From Actinoalloteichus hymeniacidonis (GTDB taxonomy: Bacteria > Actinomycetota > Actinomycetes > Mycobacteriales > Pseudonocardiaceae): a stretch of 64,000 bases of DNA. Below are positions 9,787 through 17,972 of the stretch, in pieces. Numbering within the stretch: the first letter of the stretch is position 1; every line of letters starts with the position of its first letter. The DNA lies in NCBI RefSeq assembly GCF_014203365.1, contig NZ_JACHIS010000001.1, positions 2,356,001 to 2,420,000 on the forward strand, in the 5' to 3' direction. A program made the position numbers and the translations under genes. The notes beneath the pieces were generated by a model. It was not told the origin of the DNA. It saw only the letters and a program-made list of their open reading frames with translations, and did no database searches.

Positions 9787-9803
9787 CGGGTTCTCGATCG
9801 CCC

Positions 9804-11768
9804 TCAGCGCGCGCGGACGGCGTCCAACTCGTTGACGGCGGACTTCGCCGATGGCACCGGACCATGCCCGCTGACCACCTGCAGACCCAGGAAACGCGTC
9901 TCGATGGGGCCGAAGCGCACCACCGTCTCGGTGTGGGTGTCCGCGAACCGGCCGCTGGTCACCGGTCGCCACTCGACGCCGTCGTCGGAGGCCAGCAGAC
10001 GATAGTCGCGCACCGGGTTCCCCTCGCCCTCGGGCGGCGGGAGATAGCGGATGCCCGCGATGCGTTGCCGGGACCCGAAATCGATCTCCAACAGCGGTTC
10101 GCTCTCCGGGAAGGCCTCCCAACCGGTGTAGGGATCGCCGTCGATCGCCCGGGAACCATCGTTGCGACCCTGCACGGCCGTCCAGCCCTGCTGACTGATC
10201 ATCCCGGGGTTCTCCCCGTAGCCGCGGGCACTCGGATCGGCATCGCCGACCCGGTCGTAACGGTCGAAGAACTCCCTGACGTCGGATGCGGGCGCGCCCC
10301 AGGTTCGGTCGGCGAGTACCGCCAGCGGCCGCCGCGCGTAGAAGTCGAACCAGCTCGCCGGGTGTTCGTGGGCTCGATCGGCCCAGCGGGACACCTTGTA
10401 GCCGACGAAACCTGGGTCGTTCTTGAACTCGTAGCGGAACACCTCGCGGGGATCGAAGTAGCCGTACTGGCCCGGTCGGGTCCCGAAGCCGGGGCTGACA
10501 TAGAGCTGCGATTCCTCGGCACCGACGGTCTGATAGCCCTGTGCGACTCGATCGTCCGGGGCGTTGAGCCACTCGTCGACGACGACATCGCGATCCGGCA
10601 GGATGCTCGTCTCGCGCTGGAAGTCCCACCACTGCCAGACCTCGGTGGTCTTGCCGTGTGCGCGGACCACGTCGTTGAGGGTGTTGATGAACTCCACGAA
10701 CACGTCGGCGGTGTACTCGTAACCCTGTTCCTGCTGGTAGGCCACCAGTTCCGGGCACAGCTGCTGGTCGGACACGCTGGGGATCTCGTCGCCGCCGATG
10801 TGGAAGTAGGGGCCGTCGAAGAGCGGCAGCATCTCCTCCAGCAGCTCGGTGACGAACTCGATGGTCTCCGGGCTGGTCACGTCCATCGTCCAGTTCCCGG
10901 TCCCCGAGCCCTCCCAGGGCATGTTCGAGGGATAGGACATCGACTCGCACTCGAAGGCCAGCGACGGGCGGTAATTGCCGATGTGCGAGGCATGACCCGG
11001 CATGTCGATCTCCGGGATGATCATGACGTGATACCGCGCGGCGTAGTCCTGCAACTCGCGGATCTCGGCTTTGCTGTAGGCCTGCGGCGAGGTCAGTCCG
11101 GGAAAGCGGTCGCTCTGGATGCGGAACGAGTTCCAGTCCGACAGATGCAGGTGGAAGGTGTTCAGCTTGTACCAACCGAGCTGCCTGATCTGCTGCTTGA
11201 GGTAGTCCAGGGAGAAGAAGGTGCGGATGTCGAGCATCTGGCCGCGCTGACCGTCGATGTGCGGCCAGTCCAGCGCGCGACCCTGGGGCAGCGTGGCGAA
11301 CTCCGCCGAGGTGCGTAGGGCCTGCAACAGGGTGCGGGTCCCATAGAAGGCCCCGGTCTCGGTGCCTGCCGTGATCGTGACCCGATCGTCGATCTCCAGC
11401 AGATAACTGTCCTCGGTCTGCTCGCCGCCCGCATGCAGACGCAGCCCGATGTCACCGGGATCGGCGGGCCCGTCGGTCACCCGCAGGGCAGGCAGCCCGT
11501 CGTCGATCAGCTCCGCGGCGAGTTGCTCGCCCAGTTCGAGGAGCACGGGGTCCTCGACGGCGATCGACCCACGCTGGGTCAGCCGAAGAGAACCGTTTCC
11601 GCCCTGCCATTGCTGGATCGCCGGCACGGTGAGCGGCGCCGCATTCGGGGTCTCGGTGTCCGCCGAATCGGCGGGCCCCGGTGCGTCCGCCGCTGCGGAC
11701 ACTGTCGTTGTGCCCAGCGGCAGCACGGCCGCCACCAGCAGGATCGCGATCGATCTACCCACGTCCAT
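9804..11768 (-). CDS. Secreted GH20 beta-N-acetylhexosaminidase with discoidin domain
   Basis: ATG 11768 follows AGGAG by six bases and opens a signal peptide (hydrophobic SIAILLVAAVLPL, Ala-rich cleavage region). The 654-aa protein has a GH20b-like lead domain (about 50-180) and a GH20 TIM barrel. The latter is marked by HLHLSDWNSFRI, IIPEIDMPGHASH and the catalytic pair in YFHIGGDEIPS near residue 323. A C-terminal F5/8 type C (CBM32-like) module carries DGDPYTGWEAF and RYLPPPEGEGN. The enzyme should cut terminal GlcNAc/GalNAc from glycans outside the cell. It overlaps the upstream transporter gene by 14 bases, so the two are probably co-translated: release and uptake of the same sugar. Confidence 0.93.
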   Translation of the reverse strand: MDVGRSIAILLVAAVLPLGTTTVSAAADAPGPADSADTETPNAAPLTVPAIQQWQGGNGSLRLTQRGSIAVEDPVLLELGEQLAAELIDDGLPALRVTDGPADPGDIGLRLHAGGEQTEDSYLLEIDDRVTITAGTETGAFYGTRTLLQALRTSAEFATLPQGRALDWPHIDGQRGQMLDIRTFFSLDYLKQQIRQLGWYKLNTFHLHLSDWNSFRIQSDRFPGLTSPQAYSKAEIRELQDYAARYHVMIIPEIDMPGHASHIGNYRPSLAFECESMSYPSNMPWEGSGTGNWTMDVTSPETIEFVTELLEEMLPLFDGPYFHIGGDEIPSVSDQQLCPELVAYQQEQGYEYTADVFVEFINTLNDVVRAHGKTTEVWQWWDFQRETSILPDRDVVVDEWLNAPDDRVAQGYQTVGAEESQLYVSPGFGTRPGQYGYFDPREVFRYEFKNDPGFVGYKVSRWADRAHEHPASWFDFYARRPLAVLADRTWGAPASDVREFFDRYDRVGDADPSARGYGENPGMISQQGWTAVQGRNDGSRAIDGDPYTGWEAFPESEPLLEIDFGSRQRIAGIRYLPPPEGEGNPVRDYRLLASDDGVEWRPVTSGRFADTHTETVVRFGPIETRFLGLQVVSGHGPVPSAKSAVNELDAVRAR

Positions 11769-13149
11769 GGAACTCCTCACCTGTCCACTTGGCGCCGTTC
11801 TCCCAGTAGTGCCGGATGCTCTCCAGCGGTCGTCCCTTGGTCTCCGGAGCAAGTCGGAACACGAACACCAGAGCGACCGCGGACAGCGCCGTGAAGATGC
11901 CGAAGGTGGCGCTTCCGCCGATGCCGTCCATCAGGGGCAGGAAGAACTGCGCCACGATCATGTTGGCGACCAGATCCGCGGTGAGCATGAGCGACGCACC
12001 TTGCGCGCGCAGCCTGGCGGGGAAGCTCTCCGAGGCATACACCCAGACCATGGAGCCGAAGCCGAAGTTGAATGCCGCCGTGAACACCAGGATGCCGACG
12101 AATCCCCACATCGAACCGCCCTCGGCGAGCGAACCGGAGGCGAAGACGATCATCATCAGCACGCTGGAGGCGACCATCGCGCTGATCCCGCCGAGCAGGA
12201 TCGGTCGTCTACCCAGCCGGTCGACGGCGAACAGGGCGCCGATGGTGGCGACCAGCGCCGCCAACTGGACCACCGACGGCAGCCCGAGCAGCGCGCCGTA
12301 GCCGGTGAAGCCCATGTCCTCGAAGATGCTCGGGCTGTAGTAGGTCACCGCGTTGATGCCGGTGATCTGCACCAGGAATCCCAGCCCCAGCACGAACGCG
12401 GTGGCCGTCGAATAGGGCTTCCGGAACATCTCGCGGATCGCACCACCGCGTTCGGCGGCGATGTCGGCATCGATCTCGGCCAGTTCTCGATCGACGTCGA
12501 CGGTCGGGTCGGTGAGCGCCAGGGTCGCCCGTGCCTCCTCGCGTCGGCCCTTCATCAGGTACCAGCGCGCGGTGTCGGGCAGGCGCAGCAACAGCAACAG
12601 GACGAGGACCGAGGGGATCGCCGACAGCGCCAGCATCAGCCGCCAGTTGCCCGAGTCGGCCAGTGACCAGTCGACGAGGTATCCGATGAGGATTCCGGTG
12701 ACGGTGGCGACCTGATAGCCGACGACCAGGGCACCTCGGATGGCGGCAGGCGCAGATTCCGCGACGAAGACGGGCGCGACCACCAAGGAGAGTCCGATGG
12801 TGACCCCGAGGAAGAACCGCACGATGTCGAGGCTGACGACATCGGACACCATCCCGGATGCCGCCGCGAACACGGCGTAGCCGATGGCCACCAACACCAT
12901 GGTCTTCTGCCTGCCGATGGCGGTGGCGATCTTGCCCGCGATCAACGCACCGACGATGTTCCCGGCCACCAACACGGTGGTGATGCTGCTCAGCGCGAGA
13001 GTGGAGAGGTTCATCTCCTCATCGATGAACAGCAGCGCGCCGGCGATATTGCCGATGTCGTATCCGTAGATGACGCCGATCGCGGCGGCGGCCAAGGCGA
13101 TCTTGCGGCCGACCGCCGAGGTTCTCGGAGTCGTCGGCGTTGCGGACAT
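11755..13149 (-). CDS. MFS sugar-porter transporter
   Basis: ATG 13149 is preceded by GAGGAGAGGG. The 464-aa protein has 12 predicted membrane helices and sugar-porter marks: GVIYGYDIGNIAGAL in helix 1, an IGRQKTMV loop after helix 2, DRLGRRPILL between helices 8 and 9, and PETKGRPLESI after helix 12. Such proteins import monosaccharides with protons. The 14-base overlap with the hexosaminidase and the divergent sugar-phosphate enzymes suggest that it carries an N-acetylhexosamine or a related hexose. An MFS porter does not phosphorylate its cargo, so a sugar kinase would be needed; the visible PfkB protein is more likely a sugar-phosphate kinase. Confidence 0.9.
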   Translation of the reverse strand: MSATPTTPRTSAVGRKIALAAAAIGVIYGYDIGNIAGALLFIDEEMNLSTLALSSITTVLVAGNIVGALIAGKIATAIGRQKTMVLVAIGYAVFAAASGMVSDVVSLDIVRFFLGVTIGLSLVVAPVFVAESAPAAIRGALVVGYQVATVTGILIGYLVDWSLADSGNWRLMLALSAIPSVLVLLLLLRLPDTARWYLMKGRREEARATLALTDPTVDVDRELAEIDADIAAERGGAIREMFRKPYSTATAFVLGLGFLVQITGINAVTYYSPSIFEDMGFTGYGALLGLPSVVQLAALVATIGALFAVDRLGRRPILLGGISAMVASSVLMMIVFASGSLAEGGSMWGFVGILVFTAAFNFGFGSMVWVYASESFPARLRAQGASLMLTADLVANMIVAQFFLPLMDGIGGSATFGIFTALSAVALVFVFRLAPETKGRPLESIRHYWENGAKWTGEEFHGRG

Positions 13150-13553
13150 GGCACCCTCTCCTCATCGTGGACCGAGGCCCCCCGCGCCTCGCTAGCAGGG
13201 GAGGCCGCCTAGCAGGGGCCGCAACGAGACGCGTGTCGCTGATCGGCGATCGACTCGCACCTACGGAGATGGATGGCTGCGATTCGCCGCGCCTGTGGTC
13301 GGCTCGGACGACCGCGGCTTCGCGTTCGAGGTGGGCGATCAACCGAGGAGTCGGATCCTTCGGCGGTGGACTGGGCTGGCGGAAAGCGAACGGCCGCCTT
13401 GGTCGTCCGGGGTGGACAGCGGAAGGCGGGCGGGCGATTCGACGGGTCGCGGTCCGATGCGAGTGGGTCGATGGCGCCGGTTCGTCTCGGACGGCGCGAA
13501 TGTCCGGGTCATCAGCACTCCTGCCCGCCGAGGAGTTCGGTGATCGTCACTCG

Positions 13554-13582
13554 ACGTTAAGTGATCGATCATGCGCTGTCAA
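13554..13582 (-). promoter_or_regulatory. Sigma-70-type promoter for transporter/hexosaminidase operon
   Basis: On the minus strand, TTGACA (13582-13577) and TAACGT (13559-13554) are separated by exactly 17 bases, a near-consensus housekeeping promoter. Palindromic TGATCGATCA lies in the spacer and again just upstream, so a repressor could block it. Confidence 0.6.
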
Positions 13583-13607
13583 CGCGAGTTCTGTGCATGA
13601 TCGATCA
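13562..13607. promoter_or_regulatory. Paired TGATCGATCA operator
   Basis: Two perfect 10-base palindromes, at 13562-13571 and 13598-13607, sit in inverted context (TGATCGATCATG and CATGATCGATCA). Their centres are 36 bases apart. One lies between the -35 and -10 elements of the minus-strand promoter, the other just upstream of -35. Confidence 0.6.
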
Positions 13608-13935
13608 GTTCTGATCGCTGTCGGCGCTACTCGAAATATCGAGCAGTGCACGATTCGACCGTCGGATCGAACGAGGTGTCGAACGGCGGACCGCTTTCTC
13701 GTCCGGGTAGCCGACGGTGTTGGCGGTGGGGGATGTCGGTGGCGCCCGCCGAATTGCGGGGCCATGCCGGCGGTCAACTGTGGATACTCCGCAGGCGTGG
13801 ACACCGACTGGACGTCGTCGGGCGGAATCGCAACCGAGGTGCCCGCGCGGCGACATCCTCGGCGTCGCGCTGTGCGTCCAGGAGATGATCGCCGTTGACC
13901 TGGCTGCCGCAGACGGTCACCATTATGTGCGCGAA

Positions 13936-13971
13936 GTTGATCGAAAATCGCTAGTATCGAGCGAAATCAAG
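13936..13971. promoter_or_regulatory. Possible DeoR-type operator upstream of the SIS gene
   Basis: A partial dyad with outer arms TTGAT and ATCAA encloses two GAAA-containing blocks (CGAAAATCG and GCGAAATC) around a TAGTAT that could be a -10 element. AgaR/DeoR repressors bind repeated TTTC-type motifs, which fits the minus-strand reading. The regulator at 19584-20369 is the obvious candidate. Confidence 0.35.
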
Positions 13972-14109
13972 CAAGATCGACGTCGATCGACCGGCGGCTC
14001 GTGTGTTCCGGTCGATCGGCCAGAACGTCGTCGTGGCCCGACGACTGCGCCGATCCCCGGGCAGCCGCACAGAGCCGTCGGCACCGGGGCACGAGAAGGA
14101 AGGCTTCGC

Positions 14110-14991
14110 ATGTCGCCATCGAAGATGGACGTCGAGATCGCGAGTCAGCCCGCATGTTGGCGGCGGGCCGCCGCGCTCGCGCCCGTCGTCGCCGACCGGC
14201 TGCCTGCCTCGGGAGAGCGTGTCGCGGTCGTCGGCTGCGGCACATCGTGGTTCATCGCCCAGTCCTATGCCGCGCTCCGCGAATCCGTGGGCCACGGACA
14301 CACCGATGCCTTCGCCGCCTCCGAGTTCCCCATGGGACGGCGGTACGACCGGGTAGTGGCCATCACCCGCTCGGGGACCACCACCGAGATCCATCGCCTC
14401 TTCGCGGGCCTCGACGAAGGAACCAGCCGTATCGCCATCACCGGTGTTCCCGGGGCGATCGGGCAGGCCGCCGATGTGGTGGTCGACCTGTCCTTCTGTG
14501 ACGAGGACTCCGTGGTGCAGACCCGATTCGCCACCTCGGTCCTCGCATTGCTGCGTGCGCAGCTGGGCCACGATCTGGTTCGCGCGGTCTCCGATGCCGA
14601 ACGCGTGCTCGCCACCCCGGTCGACGAGGTCGTGCGGACGGCGTCCCAGTTCACCTTCCTGGGCACCGGTTGGACCGTGGGCATCGCCAACGAGGCGGCG
14701 TTGAAACTACGCGAGGCCGCGCGGTGTTGGACCGAGTCCTATCCGGCCCTGGAGTACCGACACGGGCCGATCAGCATCGCCGAACCGGGCCGGGTGACCT
14801 GGGTGTTCGGCGAGCCGCCCGTCGGATTGTCCGAGGAGGTCACCGGCGCGGGAGCCTCCGTCATCGACGACGACCTCGATCCGCTGGCGGACCTGGTTCG
14901 AGTGCATCGACTGGCGGGCGTGCTCGCCGCCGATCGCGGTCTCGACCCGGATGCGCCCCGCAATCTGACCCGATCCGTCGTGTTGAGCTGA
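14110..14991 (+). CDS. SIS-domain sugar isomerase/deaminase (AgaS-like)
   Basis: ATG 14110 has GAAGGAAGG upstream. The 293-aa protein has two SIS repeats. The first shows VGCGTSWFIAQSYAAL and AITRSGTTTEIHRL (sugar-phosphate-binding Ser/Thr), the second GTGWTVGIANEAALKLREAA and ESYPALEYRHGPIS. These are typical of AgaS/GlmS-isomerase-like enzymes acting on amino-sugar phosphates. AgaS deaminates galactosamine-6-phosphate to tagatose-6-phosphate. With a PfkB kinase and a class II aldolase directly downstream, that reaction or its glucosamine equivalent fits. It is the first gene of a tight operon, 13 bases ahead of the next. Confidence 0.85.
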   Translation: MSPSKMDVEIASQPACWRRAAALAPVVADRLPASGERVAVVGCGTSWFIAQSYAALRESVGHGHTDAFAASEFPMGRRYDRVVAITRSGTTTEIHRLFAGLDEGTSRIAITGVPGAIGQAADVVVDLSFCDEDSVVQTRFATSVLALLRAQLGHDLVRAVSDAERVLATPVDEVVRTASQFTFLGTGWTVGIANEAALKLREAARCWTESYPALEYRHGPISIAEPGRVTWVFGEPPVGLSEEVTGAGASVIDDDLDPLADLVRVHRLAGVLAADRGLDPDAPRNLTRSVVLS

Positions 14992-15004
14992 TCTCGGAGG
15001 CGCC

Positions 15005-15940
15005 GTGATCCTCGTTGTCACCGCGAACCCCGCCCTCGACGTCACCTACGCCGTGTCATCGCTGACGCCGGGGGCGGTGCATCGGGCCGCCAGCGTGCAT
15101 CGGCGAGCCGGTGGCAAGGGTGTCAACGTGGCCCGGGTGCTGCACACCCTGGACGTGCCCGCGATGACGGTGGCCGCCTGCGGCGGTGGCGACGGGGCGT
15201 TGGTGCGGGCGGACCTGCGCACCGCCGAGCTGCCCCATGTGTTGTGTGACCTCGCCGGTTGCACGCGGCGCACCGTGACCATGCTGGCGGCGGCCGAGGA
15301 CACGGTGACGCTGGTGAACGAACCCGGCCCGGAGTTCTCGCCGTCGGAGTGGCGGGCGGTGGTCGCCACCGTGCACGGGCTGTTGGACCACGCATCGGTG
15401 CTGGTCTGCGCGGGCAGTCTGCCACCGGGTGTGCCCAGCGACGCCTATGCGGAGCTGATCGGTTTGGCGCACCGGCATGGCGTCACCGCCATCTTGGACA
15501 CCTCGGGCGCCGCTTTATCGGCTGGCATCGTGGCCCGGCCGCACCTGGTCAAGCCGAACGTCGAGGAGCTGCGCGAGGTCACCGGTATCGACGATCCGTT
15601 GGCCGGGGCGCGGGAGTTGCGGTTACGGGGCGCGGGCGCCGTGTTGGCCTCGCTGGGTGCGGCGGGATTACTGCTCGTCGCCGAACGCGGTGCCTGGCGG
15701 GCTCGACCCACCCATCCGGTGCGGGGCAACACGACGGGTGCGGGCGATGCCGCCGTTGCGGGCGCAGCGCTGGAGATGGCGGGCGGGCGGCCGTGGCCGG
15801 AGGTGCTCCGCAGGGCCGTCGCCGTGTCCGCCTCGGCCGTGCTCGGCCCGTTCGCGGGAGACATCGACCTCGATCATCACCGGCGCGAGCACAGCGCCGT
15901 CACCGTGGAGGAGATCCATGCCGCTTGCGTCGACGTGTGA
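15005..15940 (+). CDS. PfkB-family 1-phosphofructokinase/tagatose-6-phosphate kinase
   Basis: GTG 15005 follows GGAGG by four bases. The 311-aa protein has the PfkB layout: start VVTANPALDVTY, RAGGKGVNVARVL (sugar binding), CAGSLPPGVP, HLVKPNVEELREVTG, and the anion-hole/catalytic motif GNTTGAGDAAVAG. This subfamily (FruK/LacC) phosphorylates fructose-1-phosphate or tagatose-6-phosphate to a bisphosphate. Position between an AgaS-like gene and a bisphosphate aldolase favours the tagatose-6-phosphate role. It overlaps the next gene by 23 bases. Confidence 0.88.
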   Translation: MILVVTANPALDVTYAVSSLTPGAVHRAASVHRRAGGKGVNVARVLHTLDVPAMTVAACGGGDGALVRADLRTAELPHVLCDLAGCTRRTVTMLAAAEDTVTLVNEPGPEFSPSEWRAVVATVHGLLDHASVLVCAGSLPPGVPSDAYAELIGLAHRHGVTAILDTSGAALSAGIVARPHLVKPNVEELREVTGIDDPLAGARELRLRGAGAVLASLGAAGLLLVAERGAWRARPTHPVRGNTTGAGDAAVAGAALEMAGGRPWPEVLRRAVAVSASAVLGPFAGDIDLDHHRREHSAVTVEEIHAACVDV

Positions 15941-16757
15941 CATCGTCATCCCGGCCGCAGCCGAGGGCCGGGGCTGCGGCGCGTTCAACGCCGTCCAACT
16001 CGAACACGTCAGCGCGGTGATCGCGGGAGCCGAGGCGGTGGGCGTCCCGGTGATCCTCCAATTGAGTCACAACGCGATCCGATACCACGGCGGGCTCGGC
16101 CCCATCGGCTGCGCGGCGGTGGCGGCCGCGCGGGCCGCTCGGGTGCCGGTGGCCGTGCACCTGGATCACGCGGAGTCGGCGGATCTGGTCCGTGAGGCCG
16201 TCGACCTGGGGTTCTCCTCGGTGATGTTCGATGCGTCGGTATTGGACTACGCGGACAATGTGCGGGCGACCCGCGCGGTGGTCGAGCACTGTCGGGCGCA
16301 TGGCGTGTGGGTCGAGGCCGAGCTGGGCGAGGTCGGCGGGAAGGACGGCGTCCATGCCCCCGGGGCTCGAACCGATCCGGTCGAGGCGCAGCGTTTCGTC
16401 GCGGAGACCGGAGTGGACTGCCTGGCCGTGGCCGTCGGCAATTCCCATGCGATGGCCACTCGCGATGCGCGGTTGGACTTCGCGCTGATCGCCGCTCTGC
16501 GGGCCCAGGTCGGGGTGCCGTTGGTGCTGCACGGTTCGTCCGGGGTGGCCGACGAGCATTTGACGATGGCGGTCCGGCACGGCATGACGAAGATCAATAT
16601 CGCCACTCAGCTGAATAAGGTGTTCACGTCGGGGGTCCGCACCTACCTGACGGATCAGCCCGAGGCGACCGACCCGCGGAAGTATCTCGGTGCAGGCCGA
16701 GAACGGGTGACGGCGGAGATCTCCCGATTGTTGATGCTGCTCACGGCACCGGCCTGA
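15918..16757 (+). CDS. Class II ketose-bisphosphate aldolase (tagatose/fructose type)
   Basis: ATG 15918 has GAGGAG four bases upstream and starts inside pfkB. The 279-aa protein has the GatY/FbaA zinc and catalytic motifs in order: VAVHLDHAES (catalytic Asp and zinc His), VEAELGEVGG (Glu), AVGNSHAM (His), LHGSSGVA (His) and KINIATQLN (phosphate binding). The usual Thr-rich GTxHG sequence is replaced by GNSHAM, as in some distant members. It should split tagatose- or fructose-1,6-bisphosphate into dihydroxyacetone phosphate and glyceraldehyde-3-phosphate, the last step of the operon. Confidence 0.88.
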   Translation: MPLASTCDIVIPAAAEGRGCGAFNAVQLEHVSAVIAGAEAVGVPVILQLSHNAIRYHGGLGPIGCAAVAAARAARVPVAVHLDHAESADLVREAVDLGFSSVMFDASVLDYADNVRATRAVVEHCRAHGVWVEAELGEVGGKDGVHAPGARTDPVEAQRFVAETGVDCLAVAVGNSHAMATRDARLDFALIAALRAQVGVPLVLHGSSGVADEHLTMAVRHGMTKINIATQLNKVFTSGVRTYLTDQPEATDPRKYLGAGRERVTAEISRLLMLLTAPA

Positions 16758-16766
16758 CGCTCGGTG

Positions 16767-16782
16767 CCGGGATCAATCCCGG
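16767..16782. terminator. Short hairpin between convergent genes
   Basis: CCGGGAT-CA-ATCCCGG forms a perfect 7-base stem just after the aldolase stop and over the stop of the F420-reductase gene. It is a plausible but weak bidirectional terminator. Confidence 0.4.
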
Positions 16783-17276
16783 TCGGTCGGTTCGAACCGC
16801 ACGAACGGAATGGACTCGCCGACCCGCCGGTACTCCTGGGCGCTGCCGTCGGTCACCTCGAAGCCCATGAAGCTGCTCAGCTTCCGCGCCACGAGGGGAT
16901 GCCGGACGGCGTACTGCGTCATGAGTCGTCCGCCTTCCTCCGAGGTCGGGAAGTGTGCGACGACCTCGCGTCGCCGGGCGCCGGTGATGATCGTCGCGGT
17001 CGGCGTGGCGCGGAGGTTCCGATACCACGCAGCCTTCGCTCCGAACCCGGAGGCCACCGTCCAGGATGGGGCGACGGGGTCATCGTGGGCGATCACCTCG
17101 ATCACGACCTGCCGCCGTTGTCCGGATCTCCGTCCGGTGTGCTCCAAGAGGATGAGCCGATTCCCGAACAACCAGCCGAGCCGGGCGCGGTACAGCCAGA
17201 TCGGTAGGCGGAAGAGGAATCGCCGCCAACCCTTGGGAAGCGGTGGACGCCCTGTGTCAGGATCCGAACTGGTCAC
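16773..17276 (-). CDS. Deazaflavin (F420)-dependent nitroreductase-family protein
   Basis: The 167-aa protein matches the Ddn-type split-barrel family: LFRLPIWLYRARLGWLFG at the N-terminus, LLEHTGRRSGQRRQVVIEV (F420 phosphate-binding region), a WTVASGFGAKAAWYRNLRA core and a C-terminal YAVRHPLVARKL. These enzymes use reduced F420 to reduce quinones, nitro compounds or enones. It has its own short transcript, divergent from nothing obvious, with the TetR gene following upstream on the same strand. Confidence 0.85.
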   Translation of the reverse strand: MTSSDPDTGRPPLPKGWRRFLFRLPIWLYRARLGWLFGNRLILLEHTGRRSGQRRQVVIEVIAHDDPVAPSWTVASGFGAKAAWYRNLRATPTATIITGARRREVVAHFPTSEEGGRLMTQYAVRHPLVARKLSSFMGFEVTDGSAQEYRRVGESIPFVRFEPTDRD

Positions 17277-17340
17277 CTCGGCACCGTACGCCGCGGCGGG
17301 CGGATGATTCCGACACTTTCCGGAACGTGATCAAGGATCG

Positions 17341-17931
17341 CTAGCGGTCGGGTCGGACCGCGTCGACCAGCAGGGTCACGAGTTGGTCCACGCTGACCTG
17401 CCACTTGTCCTTCGCCAGGTGCCCTGTGAGCTCCATCCCCGCGATGCCGTGGGCGCTCGACATCAGCAGTGCGCCGTAGCGGCGTGCGTCGGCCTCGCCG
17501 ACCAGGTCGGCGACGAGGGTGAGGAATCCGTTCTCCAAGCGGCTCGCGGCCTCGGCCGCCGCCGGGGTGCCCGCCGGGGTGCTGAACATCAGTGCGTAGC
17601 GGTGTGGTTTTCGCCGGGCGACGTCGATGAGTTTCAGGACGGCCCGCTCCAGCCGTGTGGTGGGAGCGCAGTCCGGGTCGGTTCGCAGCTGTTCCACCTC
17701 GTCGGCCAGCGAGTTCCAGGTGCCGACGGCGAGGTGGGTGAGCAGATGCTCCTTGTTCTTGAAGTGTCCGTAGGGCGCGCCTCGGGAGACACCGGCTCTG
17801 GCGCCGACTGCGCGCAGGGTCACCGCCTCGCGGCCGCCCTCGTCGAGCAGCTCGGTTGCCGCGTTGACAAGGGTCCGTCGTGTCGCTGCAGCGCTCTCGG
17901 CCCGGGTCACGCGGAGAAGCTTACTTGACAC
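17341..17931 (-). CDS. TetR-family transcriptional regulator
   Basis: The 196-aa protein has an N-terminal TetR helix-turn-helix (TRRTLVNAATELL, LRAVGARAGVSRGAPYGHF) and a TetR_C-type ligand domain. The start is GTG 17931; GTG 17910 is an alternative and both lack a clear ribosome site. The inverted repeat TGACACTGTCA overlaps the first codons, and a similar site lies at the start of the divergent SnoaL gene, 30 bases away. It probably represses itself and the SnoaL/SDR genes to the right. Confidence 0.88.
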   Translation of the reverse strand: MSSKLLRVTRAESAAATRRTLVNAATELLDEGGREAVTLRAVGARAGVSRGAPYGHFKNKEHLLTHLAVGTWNSLADEVEQLRTDPDCAPTTRLERAVLKLIDVARRKPHRYALMFSTPAGTPAAAEAASRLENGFLTLVADLVGEADARRYGALLMSSAHGIAGMELTGHLAKDKWQVSVDQLVTLLVDAVRPDR

Positions 17932-17972
17932 TGTCAGGTGAACCGTGGAGAGTTATTCATATGACTTTGTCA
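17927..17972. promoter_or_regulatory. Twin operator sites TGACACTGTCA / TGACTTTGTCA
   Basis: Two related inverted repeats of the form TGAC-N3-GTCA lie at 17927-17937 and 17962-17972. The first covers the 5' end of the TetR gene, the second the first codons of the SnoaL gene. Flanks are also alike (CAGGTGAA, CAGCTGAA). This is a strong candidate for TetR binding to both transcripts. Confidence 0.65.

Larger units (their letters stand above)
13150..14109. other. 960-base divergent control region
   Basis: This long gap separates the transporter/hexosaminidase operon from the SIS-pfkB-aldolase operon. It contains a minus-strand promoter at 13554-13582 flanked by paired TGATCGATCA palindromes, and a GAAA-rich partial dyad at 13936-13971. 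A 10-base direct repeat CTAGCAGGGG occurs at 13192 and 13209. Short frames inside are poorly biased; the best is a 57-codon minus-strand frame (13512-13339) with CAGGAG before its ATG, which I leave unassigned. The implied leader of the transporter mRNA is about 400 bases. Confidence 0.6.

Noticed and set aside
9406-11175. 589-codon minus-strand frame
   Set aside because: Frame-shifted shadow of the hexosaminidase gene and antisense to the kinase; very Arg-rich and without motifs.
13140-13898. Plus-strand frame of 252 codons in the divergent control region
   Set aside because: It starts inside the transporter's ribosome-site region, runs over the promoter and operators and has no recognisable sequence.
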